Below, one piece after another: positions 34,734 through 43,006 of a stretch of 64,000 nucleotides of DNA. A model generated the notes under the pieces. That model was given only the letters and a program-made list of their open reading frames with translations. It had not been told where the DNA came from and did not search any database. Numbering within the stretch: position 1 is the stretch's first letter; each line of letters opens with the position of its first letter. The DNA is from Hoyosella altamirensis (lineage in GTDB: Bacteria; Actinomycetota; Actinomycetes; Mycobacteriales; Mycobacteriaceae), in NCBI RefSeq assembly GCF_014191505.1, contig NZ_JACHWS010000002.1, positions 992,001 to 1,056,000 on the forward strand, written 5' to 3'. The translations under genes and the position numbers were made by a program.

Positions 34734-35609
34734 CTAGATGCCTGCGCGTCGAATCATGGCGTCAGCGAGAGTTGGGGCGAAGAGGCTGATGTGCCGGAGC
34801 ATCGCAGCGTAACGGGGATGAATCTCGACCGGGCGCGTCAGGGTCGCGGTGAGGATCCAGCTCGCTGCCTGCCGCGGAGTCAGCGCGGGCATGGACTCGT
34901 ACTGCTTGGTGGGTGCGATCATCGGTGTCCGGATCAGCGGGAACTGGACTGTCGTCACGTGGACCCCAGAACCTCTGGATTCGGCCGCAATGCTGCGACC
35001 GAACGCGGTGATCGCTGCCTTCGACGCGTGATACGCCGTGAACATCGGCATTGAGCCAGCATGTACACCCCACGTCGCGACGTTGATGATGTGGCCTTCA
35101 CCAGCCTTCAGCATTGACGGGAGCAGCGCGAGCGTTAGCCGGGCCGCGCCGAAGTAGTTGAGCGCCATGGTGCGCTCGTAATCGTGAAAGCGTGACACAG
35201 AATCTTCTGCGCTCCGGCGGATTGACCGGCCCGCGTTGTTGACCAGCACGTCGACCGTGCCGAACCGTGCGATCACGTCATCGACGAGGGTTGTGACGGC
35301 GGCTTCATCCGTAACGTCGCATGAGAAGGTCTCGCACGAGCCGCCTCTGCGCCGGATCGTTTCTGCGACCGACTTCAGCCGGTCAGTGTTTCGCGCGACG
35401 AGAAGCACGTTCGCGCTGTGGTCTGCAAGCAATTCTGCTGTGGCAGCCCCGACGCCCGAGGACGCGCCGGTGATCAGTACGTTTTTCCCCAGCAGCGGGG
35501 AAGACCTCCCCGGAAGCATGGTGGCGGCCAGACCGCGCAGCGTTACGGGTGGGCTGAGAAGAAATGTTGCTGTGGCCTTCTTGAGCGCCGAGGGCATTCC
35601 GAGATCCAT
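34734..35609 (-). CDS. Short-chain dehydrogenase/reductase
   Basis: 291 aa. A 40-residue hydrophobic leader is followed by a classical SDR: LITGASSGVGAATAELLADH, NNAGRSIRRSAED, the catalytic Ser region WGVHAGSMPMF and YHASKAA with the YxxxK pair. The C-terminal 60 residues extend beyond the core. It resembles mycobacterial membrane-associated SDRs that act on lipids or steroids; the substrate is unknown. Convergent with the cyclase gene (18 bp apart) and divergent from the unknown membrane protein; the 257-bp gap between them shows no further gene. Confidence 0.85.
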   Translation of the reverse strand: MDLGMPSALKKATATFLLSPPVTLRGLAATMLPGRSSPLLGKNVLITGASSGVGAATAELLADHSANVLLVARNTDRLKSVAETIRRRGGSCETFSCDVTDEAAVTTLVDDVIARFGTVDVLVNNAGRSIRRSAEDSVSRFHDYERTMALNYFGAARLTLALLPSMLKAGEGHIINVATWGVHAGSMPMFTAYHASKAAITAFGRSIAAESRGSGVHVTTVQFPLIRTPMIAPTKQYESMPALTPRQAASWILTATLTRPVEIHPRYAAMLRHISLFAPTLADAMIRRAGI

Positions 35610-35866
35610 CTGTGTATGTCAACACAAACGGCCGCGAAAAGCGCGTTTGCGATGACATGCGCAGCTGGATTCGTCCGGTGCAGGGCGCCGTGCAACCCTC
35701 TGCAACGCTTACTGCCCAATCCGGTGAACGTGTACCACTAGGTGTGGTCCACGAGACCCAGATCACACTCAGGCGTCACACCGGCAGGACCGGGCGACCA
35801 CAGGGAGCGCTCGTCCTGGCCACTTCTGACGTCCTGTATCTCTCACTTCGCGATCGAGGTATTCGT

Positions 35867-37018
35867 ATGTCCCAAGTGTCAGTATCCGCCGACGTCACCA
35901 CCGCACCGTCCGCACCGAGACGGTCGATCCCGTGGTACGCCTTCGGCGCTGCGAACCTGGTGATCGTTACCGCGCTGTCTCTTCTGTTCTGGTATCTCCT
36001 CGTCGACCCGGCTTGGAGCGGCCTGGGCCTCTACCCGCAGCCTTTTCTGGCACTGCTTTTCTGGACTGTCCTCGCTGTCGTATGGATTGGGTTCAATCTG
36101 GAGTTCGTTGGCTTTGACCGGCTGCGTCAGCCTGCCCGCGGTCTAGCCGTAATGGCGGTATCCCTCGCTATCGGTGTGGGCATTACGTACCTGCTTGCAT
36201 ACGGCTGGGGGAGAATTGATCCCAGTTTCGCAGCCGATCGCGCCGACGGTGCGGGCTACCTGACGGGCGCATTGTTCGTGCTGTTCGGGTTCTTCTTCTT
36301 CGTCACCGGTGTCGTGAACTGGCAGCATTGGCCGTTCTCACAGGCTGCATCCTCGCAGCCCTGGACAGGCCTGGGGCAGATCGGCTTACTGATGGTGCCG
36401 ACACTGCTGGTGTATGCCGTCCTCGGCCTGCCTGGCCTGGCAGTGTGGGCTGACCCTGCGACGGCATGGTTCAGCACCGACACGCTGATCGGCTGGTTTT
36501 ACTCAGTCATCGTGTCGGTCGTGCTGACAGGGTTGATCACGGACAACTGGCCGTGGCGGCTCGCAGGTTCTCCGGGCCGGGTGGCCGCCGCGTCGATCGC
36601 GGGAAACCTCGTCCTGGGTACGGCGTTCTACTACCTGTTTCTGAGCGTCGGGAAGGTGATCATAGGTAGCGATGCGGTGGCGGCCATAGGCCCGGGCATC
36701 ACTGCCTTCGCGGCGCAGGTCGGAGTCTGCTGGGTCTTCTGGATGATCTTCTGGGCGAACGCATGTGGCAATCGCCCGGACGGATTGAGTCCTGCGGTGA
36801 ATTATGCGGTCCGAATCGGGGTGACATTCGCTCTCGGCGTGGGGACTTTCCTCGCCTATTACTTCCTGTTCGCCGGGACGCTTCTGCACGAATCCGTTGT
36901 GGCGGGAGCCTTGCACGGTAACGCCCTGGGCTGGATGAACTGGATGGTGCTCTGGACGCTGTACTACGTGGTGTGCCTCGAGTCGTACGGCCTGCCCCGG
37001 CCCTTCCCCTCCCCGTGA
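35867..37018 (+). CDS. Large multi-pass membrane protein, unknown
   Basis: 383 aa from ATG 35867 with GAGGT upstream. The open frame reaches back to 35612, but that 85-codon extension is Arg-rich and unlike the rest. About ten hydrophobic segments with many Trp and Tyr residues (for example WYAFGAANLVIVTALSLLFW; GTAFYYLFLSVGKVII). No transport motif that I recognise. The stop codon overlaps the first bases of the palindromic element at 37018, so its transcript ends in that hairpin. Confidence 0.7.
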   Translation: MSQVSVSADVTTAPSAPRRSIPWYAFGAANLVIVTALSLLFWYLLVDPAWSGLGLYPQPFLALLFWTVLAVVWIGFNLEFVGFDRLRQPARGLAVMAVSLAIGVGITYLLAYGWGRIDPSFAADRADGAGYLTGALFVLFGFFFFVTGVVNWQHWPFSQAASSQPWTGLGQIGLLMVPTLLVYAVLGLPGLAVWADPATAWFSTDTLIGWFYSVIVSVVLTGLITDNWPWRLAGSPGRVAAASIAGNLVLGTAFYYLFLSVGKVIIGSDAVAAIGPGITAFAAQVGVCWVFWMIFWANACGNRPDGLSPAVNYAVRIGVTFALGVGTFLAYYFLFAGTLLHESVVAGALHGNALGWMNWMVLWTLYYVVCLESYGLPRPFPSP

Positions 37019-37087
37019 AATCCATCTGCACAGGTCAACTAAACGCCGCCCAAACCGGGCGTTTAGTTGACACCCGCTGATGGATTT
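37018..37087. repeat. Palindromic intergenic element, copy 2
   Basis: AAATCCATC (37018-37026), 7 nt, GTCAACTAAACGCC (37034-37047), then GGCGTTTAGTTGAC (37058-37071), 7 nt, GATGGATTT (37079-37087). Both stem parts pair perfectly; the 7-nt pieces between them do not. The left arm shares AATCCATCT...CAGGTCAAC with copy 1 at 16153. It lies between convergent genes and supplies the last codons and the stop of dhaM (37063). Confidence 0.8.
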
Positions 37088-39522
37088 GGACGGGGGACGA
37101 GAGAGCGCACGTCCTCCGCCCGGGCCAGTCGCAGTGCCTGCTGTGCGAGTTCACGGCACTCTTTCACGCTGAGGCCACGCACAGCTTGCTTTACGGCGGG
37201 GATCGAATAAGGAGCGACGCTCAGTTCGTCGACCCCGAGACCGAGCAGTAGCGGCGCAGCTACCGGGTCGCTGGCGATTTCACCGCAGACCGCGACACGC
37301 GCCTGACCGTGCGCGGCCGCGCACACCTCTGCAATGAGGCGCAGTACGCCAGGGTCGAGCGGGTCCGAAAGGGCGCCCAGGCGCTCGTTGCCGCGCTCGG
37401 CGGCGAGCGCGTACTGCGTCAGGTCGTTCGTGCCGATGCTGAAGAAATCGACATGGGGCGCAAACGATCCGGCTTTCAGTGCGGCAGAAGGCACCTCGAT
37501 CATCATTCCGATCTCGGTGTCGCCGCGCATCGGCTCCGCTGACGCTTCCTCCAGCAAGTGTTTCGCTGCGGCGAGTTCGTCGACGGTGCTCACCATCGGG
37601 AACATGACGCTAACGGGATACTGCGCGGCCACGCGACGCAATGCCGTCAGTTGCGGAGCGAAAAGCTCCGGCTGGGCGAGCGCTAATCGGAGGCCCCGCA
37701 CGCCGAGGAATGGGTTCTCTTCGTGTGGCTGTGAGACGTAAGGCAGGGGTTTGTCCCCCCCGATATCGAGGGTCCGGAAGGTTGCTCTACGGCCATCGAG
37801 CGCCGCAGCTATGCGCTGGTACGTCTCGAACTGTTCGGCTTCCGTTGGCGCCGTGTCCCGGCCGAGGAAAAGGAACTCGGTACGGATGAGACCCGCGAGG
37901 TCAGCCCCGTTCACCACGGCAGCTTCAGCGTCGGCGAGGCTGCCCAGATTTGCGGCGACGTGCACGGTGACACCGTCTTGGGTGACGGCGGGGTCCACGG
38001 CACGAGCGAGCGCTTCTGTGAACTGTTGCTGCTCCTTGTCTGCACGATCGCGAAGGTCGGCCAACAGTGAGTCGTCTGGGTCGACGTGCAACACACCGGT
38101 GTCGCCGTCTACGGCCACCATGGTGCGCGGCACTACCGCAAGCACATCTGGACCCGCGCCGACGACTGCGGGAATACCGAGTGAACGCGCAAGAATAGCG
38201 GCGTGCGACGTCGGGCTGCCGTGCGCGAGCACAATGGCGTTCACGACGGTTCGGTCGAGCAGCGCCGCCTGCGCCGGTGTCAGGTCGGCGGCAATCAGGA
38301 CACCTTCCTGTGGTGTGAAATCACCGGAAATGCCGAGTAATGCACTAAGGACCTGGTTGCGTACGGCCCGCACGTCGGCGGCGCGAGCTCGCAGGTACTC
38401 GTCGTCGAGCCGCTCGAAATCCGCTGCAGCACCGTCGAGGACGTCGGCCCAGGCGCGGGGAGCTGACGCGCCAGAGTCGATCTGTGCGTGTACGGCGGCG
38501 AGGAGTTCGGTGTCGTCCAGGAGCATCAAATGTGCGTCGAAAACAGCTGCCTCGGTTTCACCGACTTGGCGTGCTGTGGTGGCGCGCGTGTGGGAGATGC
38601 TGTGCCGTGTATCAGCGGTCGCGCTGCGGATCCGCCGCCACTCCGCTGCCGGATCAGCAGCGGTCGCATTGATGCCGGAGACGTCGATTTCGTCGGAGGA
38701 GGCGAACCAGGCAGGTCCGATGCCGATGCCTGGCGATGCTGCTCGTGGTCCTAGCTGAGATGCCTGCCGCGTGATGGTGGGGGCCTTCTCTGCCGGCGCG
38801 GTCTCATCGAAGTGGCGTGCGGCCAGCGAAAGCACGTGATCGATCGTTTCTTTGGCCTGTCTGCCGGTGGCGGAGATTTCTAGCTTGTGTCCGGCGAGTG
38901 CACCGAGTGTCGCCAGGCGGGTGAGGCTCGACGCGGGTACGGGCGCTGACCCAGTTGTGACGTTGCGCAGATGAACCTTCGCGTCACGTCCGCGTACTTC
39001 AGCCGCTAGCCGGGCAGCGGGCCGGGCGTGCAGCCCGTGCGCGTTCTCTACGACGAATGTCGCTGTCAGCCCATCGTTCGTCTCCACTTCAGCGACCGGT
39101 GCGGGCTCTGCGGACCCGAGGTGCGCTTGTTTGCCGGCGAGGCCGCCGATCGCCTCTGCCTCGACCTCGGCGAGTGAGGCGCCCCCAGCGGCGGCAACGG
39201 TCGCGGCGACGAGGCCTTCGACGATCGGTGCGGAGCACAAGCGCACATTCGCGGCGATGTCAGGGTCAAGCAGGTCGAGCGCGAGTTCGGCGGACAGCAC
39301 CGCGGAACCAAGGTCCATCAGGACGAGTACACCCTTATCACCAGCGACTTTCTCGATCGCGGCTTGCACTTCGATCGCATCAGTTCCGAGTGTGCGTTCA
39401 TCGAGGCCCGCTGCCACCGCGATGCGTAAGCTGCGTCCGTGCGCCATTTCGGACGCGAGGGCGACGGCAGCATCGGCGAGTTGACGGCTGTGAGATACGA
39501 CGACAAGTCCCACCATCGCCAT
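37063..39522 (-). CDS. dhaM: DhaM-type fusion: EIIA(Man)-like + HPr + complete PTS enzyme I
   Basis: About 819 aa (start 39522; GTG 39525 and ATG 39516 also possible). EIIA-like domain with phospho-His in VVSHSRQLADA near residue 10; HPr domain with GLHARPAARLAAEV (His about 165); then a full enzyme I with HGSPTSHAAILAR (active His about 440), GGDKPLPYV, MIEVPSAALKAGS, FFSIGTNDLTQY and the catalytic Cys in AVCGEIASD. It relays phosphate from PEP to DhaL-bound ADP for dihydroxyacetone phosphorylation. In E. coli DhaM the enzyme I part is a short fragment; here it is complete, so the chain may be self-sufficient. Last gene of the glpF-dhaKLM operon, overlapping dhaL. Confidence 0.92.
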   Translation of the reverse strand: MAMVGLVVVSHSRQLADAAVALASEMAHGRSLRIAVAAGLDERTLGTDAIEVQAAIEKVAGDKGVLVLMDLGSAVLSAELALDLLDPDIAANVRLCSAPIVEGLVAATVAAAGGASLAEVEAEAIGGLAGKQAHLGSAEPAPVAEVETNDGLTATFVVENAHGLHARPAARLAAEVRGRDAKVHLRNVTTGSAPVPASSLTRLATLGALAGHKLEISATGRQAKETIDHVLSLAARHFDETAPAEKAPTITRQASQLGPRAASPGIGIGPAWFASSDEIDVSGINATAADPAAEWRRIRSATADTRHSISHTRATTARQVGETEAAVFDAHLMLLDDTELLAAVHAQIDSGASAPRAWADVLDGAAADFERLDDEYLRARAADVRAVRNQVLSALLGISGDFTPQEGVLIAADLTPAQAALLDRTVVNAIVLAHGSPTSHAAILARSLGIPAVVGAGPDVLAVVPRTMVAVDGDTGVLHVDPDDSLLADLRDRADKEQQQFTEALARAVDPAVTQDGVTVHVAANLGSLADAEAAVVNGADLAGLIRTEFLFLGRDTAPTEAEQFETYQRIAAALDGRRATFRTLDIGGDKPLPYVSQPHEENPFLGVRGLRLALAQPELFAPQLTALRRVAAQYPVSVMFPMVSTVDELAAAKHLLEEASAEPMRGDTEIGMMIEVPSAALKAGSFAPHVDFFSIGTNDLTQYALAAERGNERLGALSDPLDPGVLRLIAEVCAAAHGQARVAVCGEIASDPVAAPLLLGLGVDELSVAPYSIPAVKQAVRGLSVKECRELAQQALRLARAEDVRSLVPRPNPSAGVN

Positions 39523-40151
39523 CACCCGAAAGCTCTTGCTGCGGCGGTGATCAATAGTGCTGCGCTGGTCGCGCCAGGGTCTTGATGCCCAACGCTGCGC
39601 TCTCCGAGGTAGGACGCGCGTCCTTTGCGTGCGAGCATCGGGATTGTGGCGTCGCGGCCAGCGTTGGCAGCGGTTACGGCTGCGGCGAGTGCGTCGCTGA
39701 GCGATGCGCCGTCGTCAAGGGCGTCGTCGACCGCTTCGACTGCTGGAGCCAGCGCATCGAACATGGTTTTGTCTCCGGGCTCAGGTTTGCCCCGCGCGAC
39801 AACGCCTTCCAGCCCCGCGTGCAGGAGCTTCGCGAAATCGTGGGAGCTGAGTTCCGTGACGGCGCCCGCGGACGCCGCTGCTCGAATGAAGAACGTGCCG
39901 TACAGCGGACCGCTTGCGCCGCCTACTTTGCTGACGAGCGCCATTCCTGCGGTTTTTAGTAGTGCGGCAGCGTCGTCGGCCGGGTTGGCGTCGATGGCGG
40001 CGAGGACGGCCGCGGTACCGCGTTGCATGTTTGTGCCATGGTCAGCGTCGCCGATCGCCGAGTCCAACTGGGTGAGTTCCTCGGTGTGTTCGTTGATGAG
40101 TTCCGCGTAGATGCGCACCCACGAGCTGAGTTGGGTAACAGTAATCGTCAT
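39522..40151 (-). CDS. dhaL: Dihydroxyacetone kinase ADP-binding subunit
   Basis: 209 aa from ATG 40151. The Asp cluster that holds Mg-ADP is visible in LDSAIGDADHGTNMQRG, with KVGGASGPLYGTFF and KPEPGDKTMFDAL further on, and GRASYLGERSVGHQDPGATS at the end. DhaL keeps ADP tightly bound, is rephosphorylated by DhaM and passes phosphate to the substrate held by DhaK. It starts 2 nt after dhaK and overlaps dhaM. Confidence 0.95.
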   Translation of the reverse strand: MTITVTQLSSWVRIYAELINEHTEELTQLDSAIGDADHGTNMQRGTAAVLAAIDANPADDAAALLKTAGMALVSKVGGASGPLYGTFFIRAAASAGAVTELSSHDFAKLLHAGLEGVVARGKPEPGDKTMFDALAPAVEAVDDALDDGASLSDALAAAVTAANAGRDATIPMLARKGRASYLGERSVGHQDPGATSAALLITAAARAFG

Positions 40152-40153
40152 TT

Positions 40154-41155
40154 TCAGACCCCCCAGCGCAGTGCTGGCGTGTTCACTGGTGCATCCCACA
40201 GCGTCATGATGTCGTCGTTCGCTTTGAGGAGCGTGACAGAGCATCCGGCCATTTCGAGGGACGTCATGTAGGAACCCGTCAGAGACCGCGCGATTTCTAT
40301 GCCATGACCTTTCAGGATGCGAGCGACTTCACCGAACATGAGGTACAGCTCCAGCAGCGGGGTGCCACCCATACCGTTGATGAACGCGATGACGTTGTCG
40401 CCCGCTTTGTATGGAAGATCGGAAAGGATTGGCTCCATCAGCATTTCGGCGATTTCACTCGCAGGTGCAAGTTTCACAGTTGCCCGGCCTGGCTCGCCGT
40501 GAATCCCGACACCAACTTCCATTTCGTCTTCGGCGAGAGTAAACGTTGGTTTGCCTGCCGCTGGGACGGTGCACGGGGTCAAGGCGATGCCCATGCTGCG
40601 GCCGTTGTCATTGACGAGCTGGGCGACGTCAGCGACCTCTTTCAACGGGCGGCCTTGTTCTGCTGCGGCCCCGGCCAGTTTCTCCACGAGAACGGTCACG
40701 CCGACCCCTCGCCGTCCAGCGGTGTAGAGGCTGTCCTTGACAGCAACGTCGTCGTTGGTGACGACTTGGATGACCTCGGTGCCGGTCTCTGCGGCTGCTA
40801 GTTCAGCGGCCATTTCGAAGTTCATGACGTCACCGGTGTAGTTCTTCACGATGTGCAGTACGCCCGCACCGGAGTCGACTGACTTTGTTGCTTCGAGCAT
40901 CTGGTCCGGGACTGGTGACGTGAAGACCTCGCCAGCACAAGCGGCATCGAGCATTCCCAGTCCGACGAATCCGCTGTGCATCGGCTCATGCCCGGAGCCG
41001 CCGCCGGAGATCAGGCCGACTTTTCCTGTCACGGGAGCGTCTGCGCGGTAGACGATTCGGTTCTCGAGGTCGATGCGGAGCTCGGGATGTGCGGCGCCCA
41101 TTCCGGCGAGTGCTTCGGTGACGACACCGGCGGGCTCGTTGATGAGTTTCTTCAT
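40154..41155 (-). CDS. dhaK: Dihydroxyacetone kinase substrate-binding subunit
   Basis: 333 aa. [19 protein letters not shown] forms the substrate loop, and His219 in [13 protein letters not shown] is the residue that binds dihydroxyacetone covalently as a hemiaminal. PEP-dependent kinase subunit: product dihydroxyacetone phosphate enters glycolysis. It follows the aquaglyceroporin gene by 12 nt, consistent with use of glycerol or dihydroxyacetone taken up through that channel. Confidence 0.95.
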   Translation of the reverse strand: MKKLINEPAGVVTEALAGMGAAHPELRIDLENRIVYRADAPVTGKVGLISGGGSGHEPMHSGFVGLGMLDAACAGEVFTSPVPDQMLEATKSVDSGAGVLHIVKNYTGDVMNFEMAAELAAAETGTEVIQVVTNDDVAVKDSLYTAGRRGVGVTVLVEKLAGAAAEQGRPLKEVADVAQLVNDNGRSMGIALTPCTVPAAGKPTFTLAEDEMEVGVGIHGEPGRATVKLAPASEIAEMLMEPILSDLPYKAGDNVIAFINGMGGTPLLELYLMFGEVARILKGHGIEIARSLTGSYMTSLEMAGCSVTLLKANDDIMTLWDAPVNTPALRWGV

Positions 41156-41167
41156 GAGGTTTCCTTG

Positions 41168-41929
41168 CTATGCAGGTGCTGTAACAGTCGTGGTGGCCAT
41201 GGGCTGGGGAACTCTTCGCGCGGTCGTCAGCGCCAGATAGACCAGCGCTGCGGCGGCTCCAGCTGAAAGTTCGGCAGCGAGGTACACCGGTGCCTGACTC
41301 CACGCTACGTCGCCGCCGTAAAGCTGGTGGATAATCATGGGTCCGAGTGTGCGGGCGGGGTTGATGGATGCACCCGTGGCTGGTGCGAGGGGAATGATTA
41401 CGGCGAAAACGACAAGGCCGATGGCAATTCCGGCGAAGCCGGGCGTCGCTGCACGATGAATCACAAGCAGGACTGTCAGGACGAGGATAAATGTCCCTAT
41501 GAACTCCCCGGTAAATGCTTGTCCAGCGTTGACTCCTTCGCCGTAGGAGGCGACGCCTAGCCCCACGTCGTTTGCTTGCTGGCCGAGGACGCCGACGATC
41601 GCGAGCGCGCCGAGTGTCGCACCGACTACCTGGGCGGCGAGGTATTCGGGGACGCGACGCCATGGGAATTGCCGGGTGACGGCTAGCGCGAGCGTGACCG
41701 CGGGGTTGATGTGGTTGCCCGAGATATGGCCGAACGCGTAGACGGTCGCGACGACGATTGTGCCGAATGCGAGCGAGATGATGCCCAGGTCAGCCATGGT
41801 GAACGGGCTGTCGCCGTTGATGATGAGCGTTGCAGGTACGGCGCCGACGCCGATGAATACGAGAAAACCCGTGCCCAGCGCTTCGGCTGCGAGTTTCTGT
41901 GGGGTGCTTGGAGGAATGTGATCGTCCAT
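41168..41929 (-). CDS. glpF: Glycerol/dihydroxyacetone facilitator (MIP channel)
   Basis: 253 aa with six membrane helices and both NPA boxes: GNHINPAVTLALAV and GASINPARTLGP. An aquaglyceroporin is supported by context and by the typical Asp after the second NPA region being replaced; selectivity cannot be proven by eye. First gene of the operon with dhaK, dhaL and dhaM, and divergent from an IclR-type regulator with its operator between them. Confidence 0.9.
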   Translation of the reverse strand: MDDHIPPSTPQKLAAEALGTGFLVFIGVGAVPATLIINGDSPFTMADLGIISLAFGTIVVATVYAFGHISGNHINPAVTLALAVTRQFPWRRVPEYLAAQVVGATLGALAIVGVLGQQANDVGLGVASYGEGVNAGQAFTGEFIGTFILVLTVLLVIHRAATPGFAGIAIGLVVFAVIIPLAPATGASINPARTLGPMIIHQLYGGDVAWSQAPVYLAAELSAGAAAALVYLALTTARRVPQPMATTTVTAPA

Positions 41930-41964
41930 TGGTGTCTCCGATGCCAGCCATTAAGAGCTTCTGC

Positions 41965-41990
41965 CGAATGACATTCGACATTATCGAATG
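41965..41990. promoter_or_regulatory. IclR operator (glpF-dha side)
   Basis: CATTCGA-CATTA-TCGAATG (41972-41990) is a perfect 7-bp inverted repeat. An additional CGAATG half-site at 41965-41970 makes a second dyad (CGAATG-A-CATTCG). The core TTCGACATTATCGAATG is the same as the 17-bp unit at 62346-62362 except for A/G changes. It lies between the divergent glpF operon and the IclR gene. Confidence 0.75.
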
Positions 41991-42070
41991 ATGTACGTCA
42001 CACTACGCTGCCGGTTAGGCTGTTCGCAATAGCTTTCGAAATTCGTTGTGAGCGAGAACCGAGGACTCAC

Positions 42071-42832
42071 GTGATTCAGTCGGTCGACCGCGCGATCCGC
42101 ATCCTGACGGCGCTTCAGGGAGCTCGTCGGATGAGCCTTTCAGAACTGTCTGCGCATCTAGAGCTGCGTCCGCCCACCGTGCACGGCATCGTGCGCACTC
42201 TCGTCTCCCATGGACTTGTCGTGCAGGATCGGCCCACGGGGCGGTACCAGCTGGGGCCTGCGACGCTGCGGCTCGGCAACGTTTATCTCGACACCCTCGA
42301 CCTGCGGTCACGGGCCATCACGTGGGCAGAGGAACTGGGCCGACGGACCGGATTCGCCGTGCGGGTAGGTGTGCTGCTGCCGGGAGAAGCACTGGGCGAC
42401 GTCGTGATCATCTACCATCAGCCGCGGCCAGACGGCGGACGCTATATGCCTGAGGTCGGCATTGTGATTCCAGCGCATGCGAGTGCCCTCGGCAAAGCTC
42501 TGCTCGCGTTCATGCCGGCCGTCGAGAGCCAGGGGCAGGCTCTACGGGGGATGACGGGGGAGACGATAACCAGCCGCGGGGAATTGCAGGACGTGCTCGC
42601 GCAGGTGCGGCGGACAGGGATCGCGGAGGAGTGCGATGAAGCGGTGCTCGGTGAATCGGGGCTGGCCGGTGCCGTGTTTGACTCGCACCAGTTGGTCGGT
42701 GCAATCGGAGTCGTGGTGCCCACGACGGAATGGCCGGTTGGCGACTCAGTCGTGGAGGCGGTGCGGTCTGCAGCGCGGACAATTTCGCGCGAATTGGGTG
42801 CGACCCAATGGCCGCACCCAGGTAATGAGTGA
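42071..42832 (+). CDS. IclR family regulator of glycerol/dihydroxyacetone genes (GylR-like)
   Basis: 253 aa, GTG start. N-terminal winged helix (VDRAIRILTALQGARRMSLS, then LRPPTVHGIVRTLVSHGLVV) and the C-terminal IclR effector domain (PAHASALGKALLAFMP; SGLAGAVFDSHQLVGAIGVV). In Streptomyces the IclR protein GylR controls glycerol genes and sits beside glpF. It is probably the repressor of the divergent glpF-dhaKLM operon and, by the shared operator, of the glycerol kinase genes at 60-64 kb. Confidence 0.9.
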   Translation: MIQSVDRAIRILTALQGARRMSLSELSAHLELRPPTVHGIVRTLVSHGLVVQDRPTGRYQLGPATLRLGNVYLDTLDLRSRAITWAEELGRRTGFAVRVGVLLPGEALGDVVIIYHQPRPDGGRYMPEVGIVIPAHASALGKALLAFMPAVESQGQALRGMTGETITSRGELQDVLAQVRRTGIAEECDEAVLGESGLAGAVFDSHQLVGAIGVVVPTTEWPVGDSVVEAVRSAARTISRELGATQWPHPGNE

Positions 42833-42833
42833 C

Positions 42834-42885
42834 GCCGCGAGCGAGTGCTGATCGGGCTCCCCCTATCGTCGCACATGCTCGCGGC
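42834..42885 (+). terminator. Long-loop hairpin after the IclR gene
   Basis: GCCGCGAGC (42834-42842) pairs perfectly with GCTCGCGGC (42877-42885) across 34 nt. It sits between the convergent IclR gene and the small transporter subunit. The large loop makes terminator function uncertain. Confidence 0.45.
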
Positions 42886-42892
42886 GCCGAAC

Positions 42893-43006
42893 TTACTCGT
42901 TATCGGCCTCGTCGGGGTGGAGCTGAAGGTGGCGGAGCGCCGCCGCCAGGCCACCGAGAGTGATACCGAATGACACGATCATCATGATGACTGCGGATAT
43001 GTTCAT
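42893..43006 (-). CDS. MetS-like small subunit of NSS transporter
   Basis: A 37-aa gene, easily missed. One hydrophobic helix (MNISAVIMMIVSFGITLGGL) is followed by a short charged tail (HLQLHPDEADNE). Its ATG overlaps the stop of the large transporter gene (ATGA). This is the size, shape and position of the small subunit of Corynebacterium MetPS, which is required for methionine/alanine uptake by its large partner. Confidence 0.85.
   Translation of the reverse strand: MNISAVIMMIVSFGITLGGLAAALRHLQLHPDEADNE

Noticed and set aside
35612-35866. 85-codon extension of the membrane protein at 35867
   Set aside because: Arg-rich, unlike the membrane part, with no ribosome site; the ATG at 35867 has GAGGT upstream.
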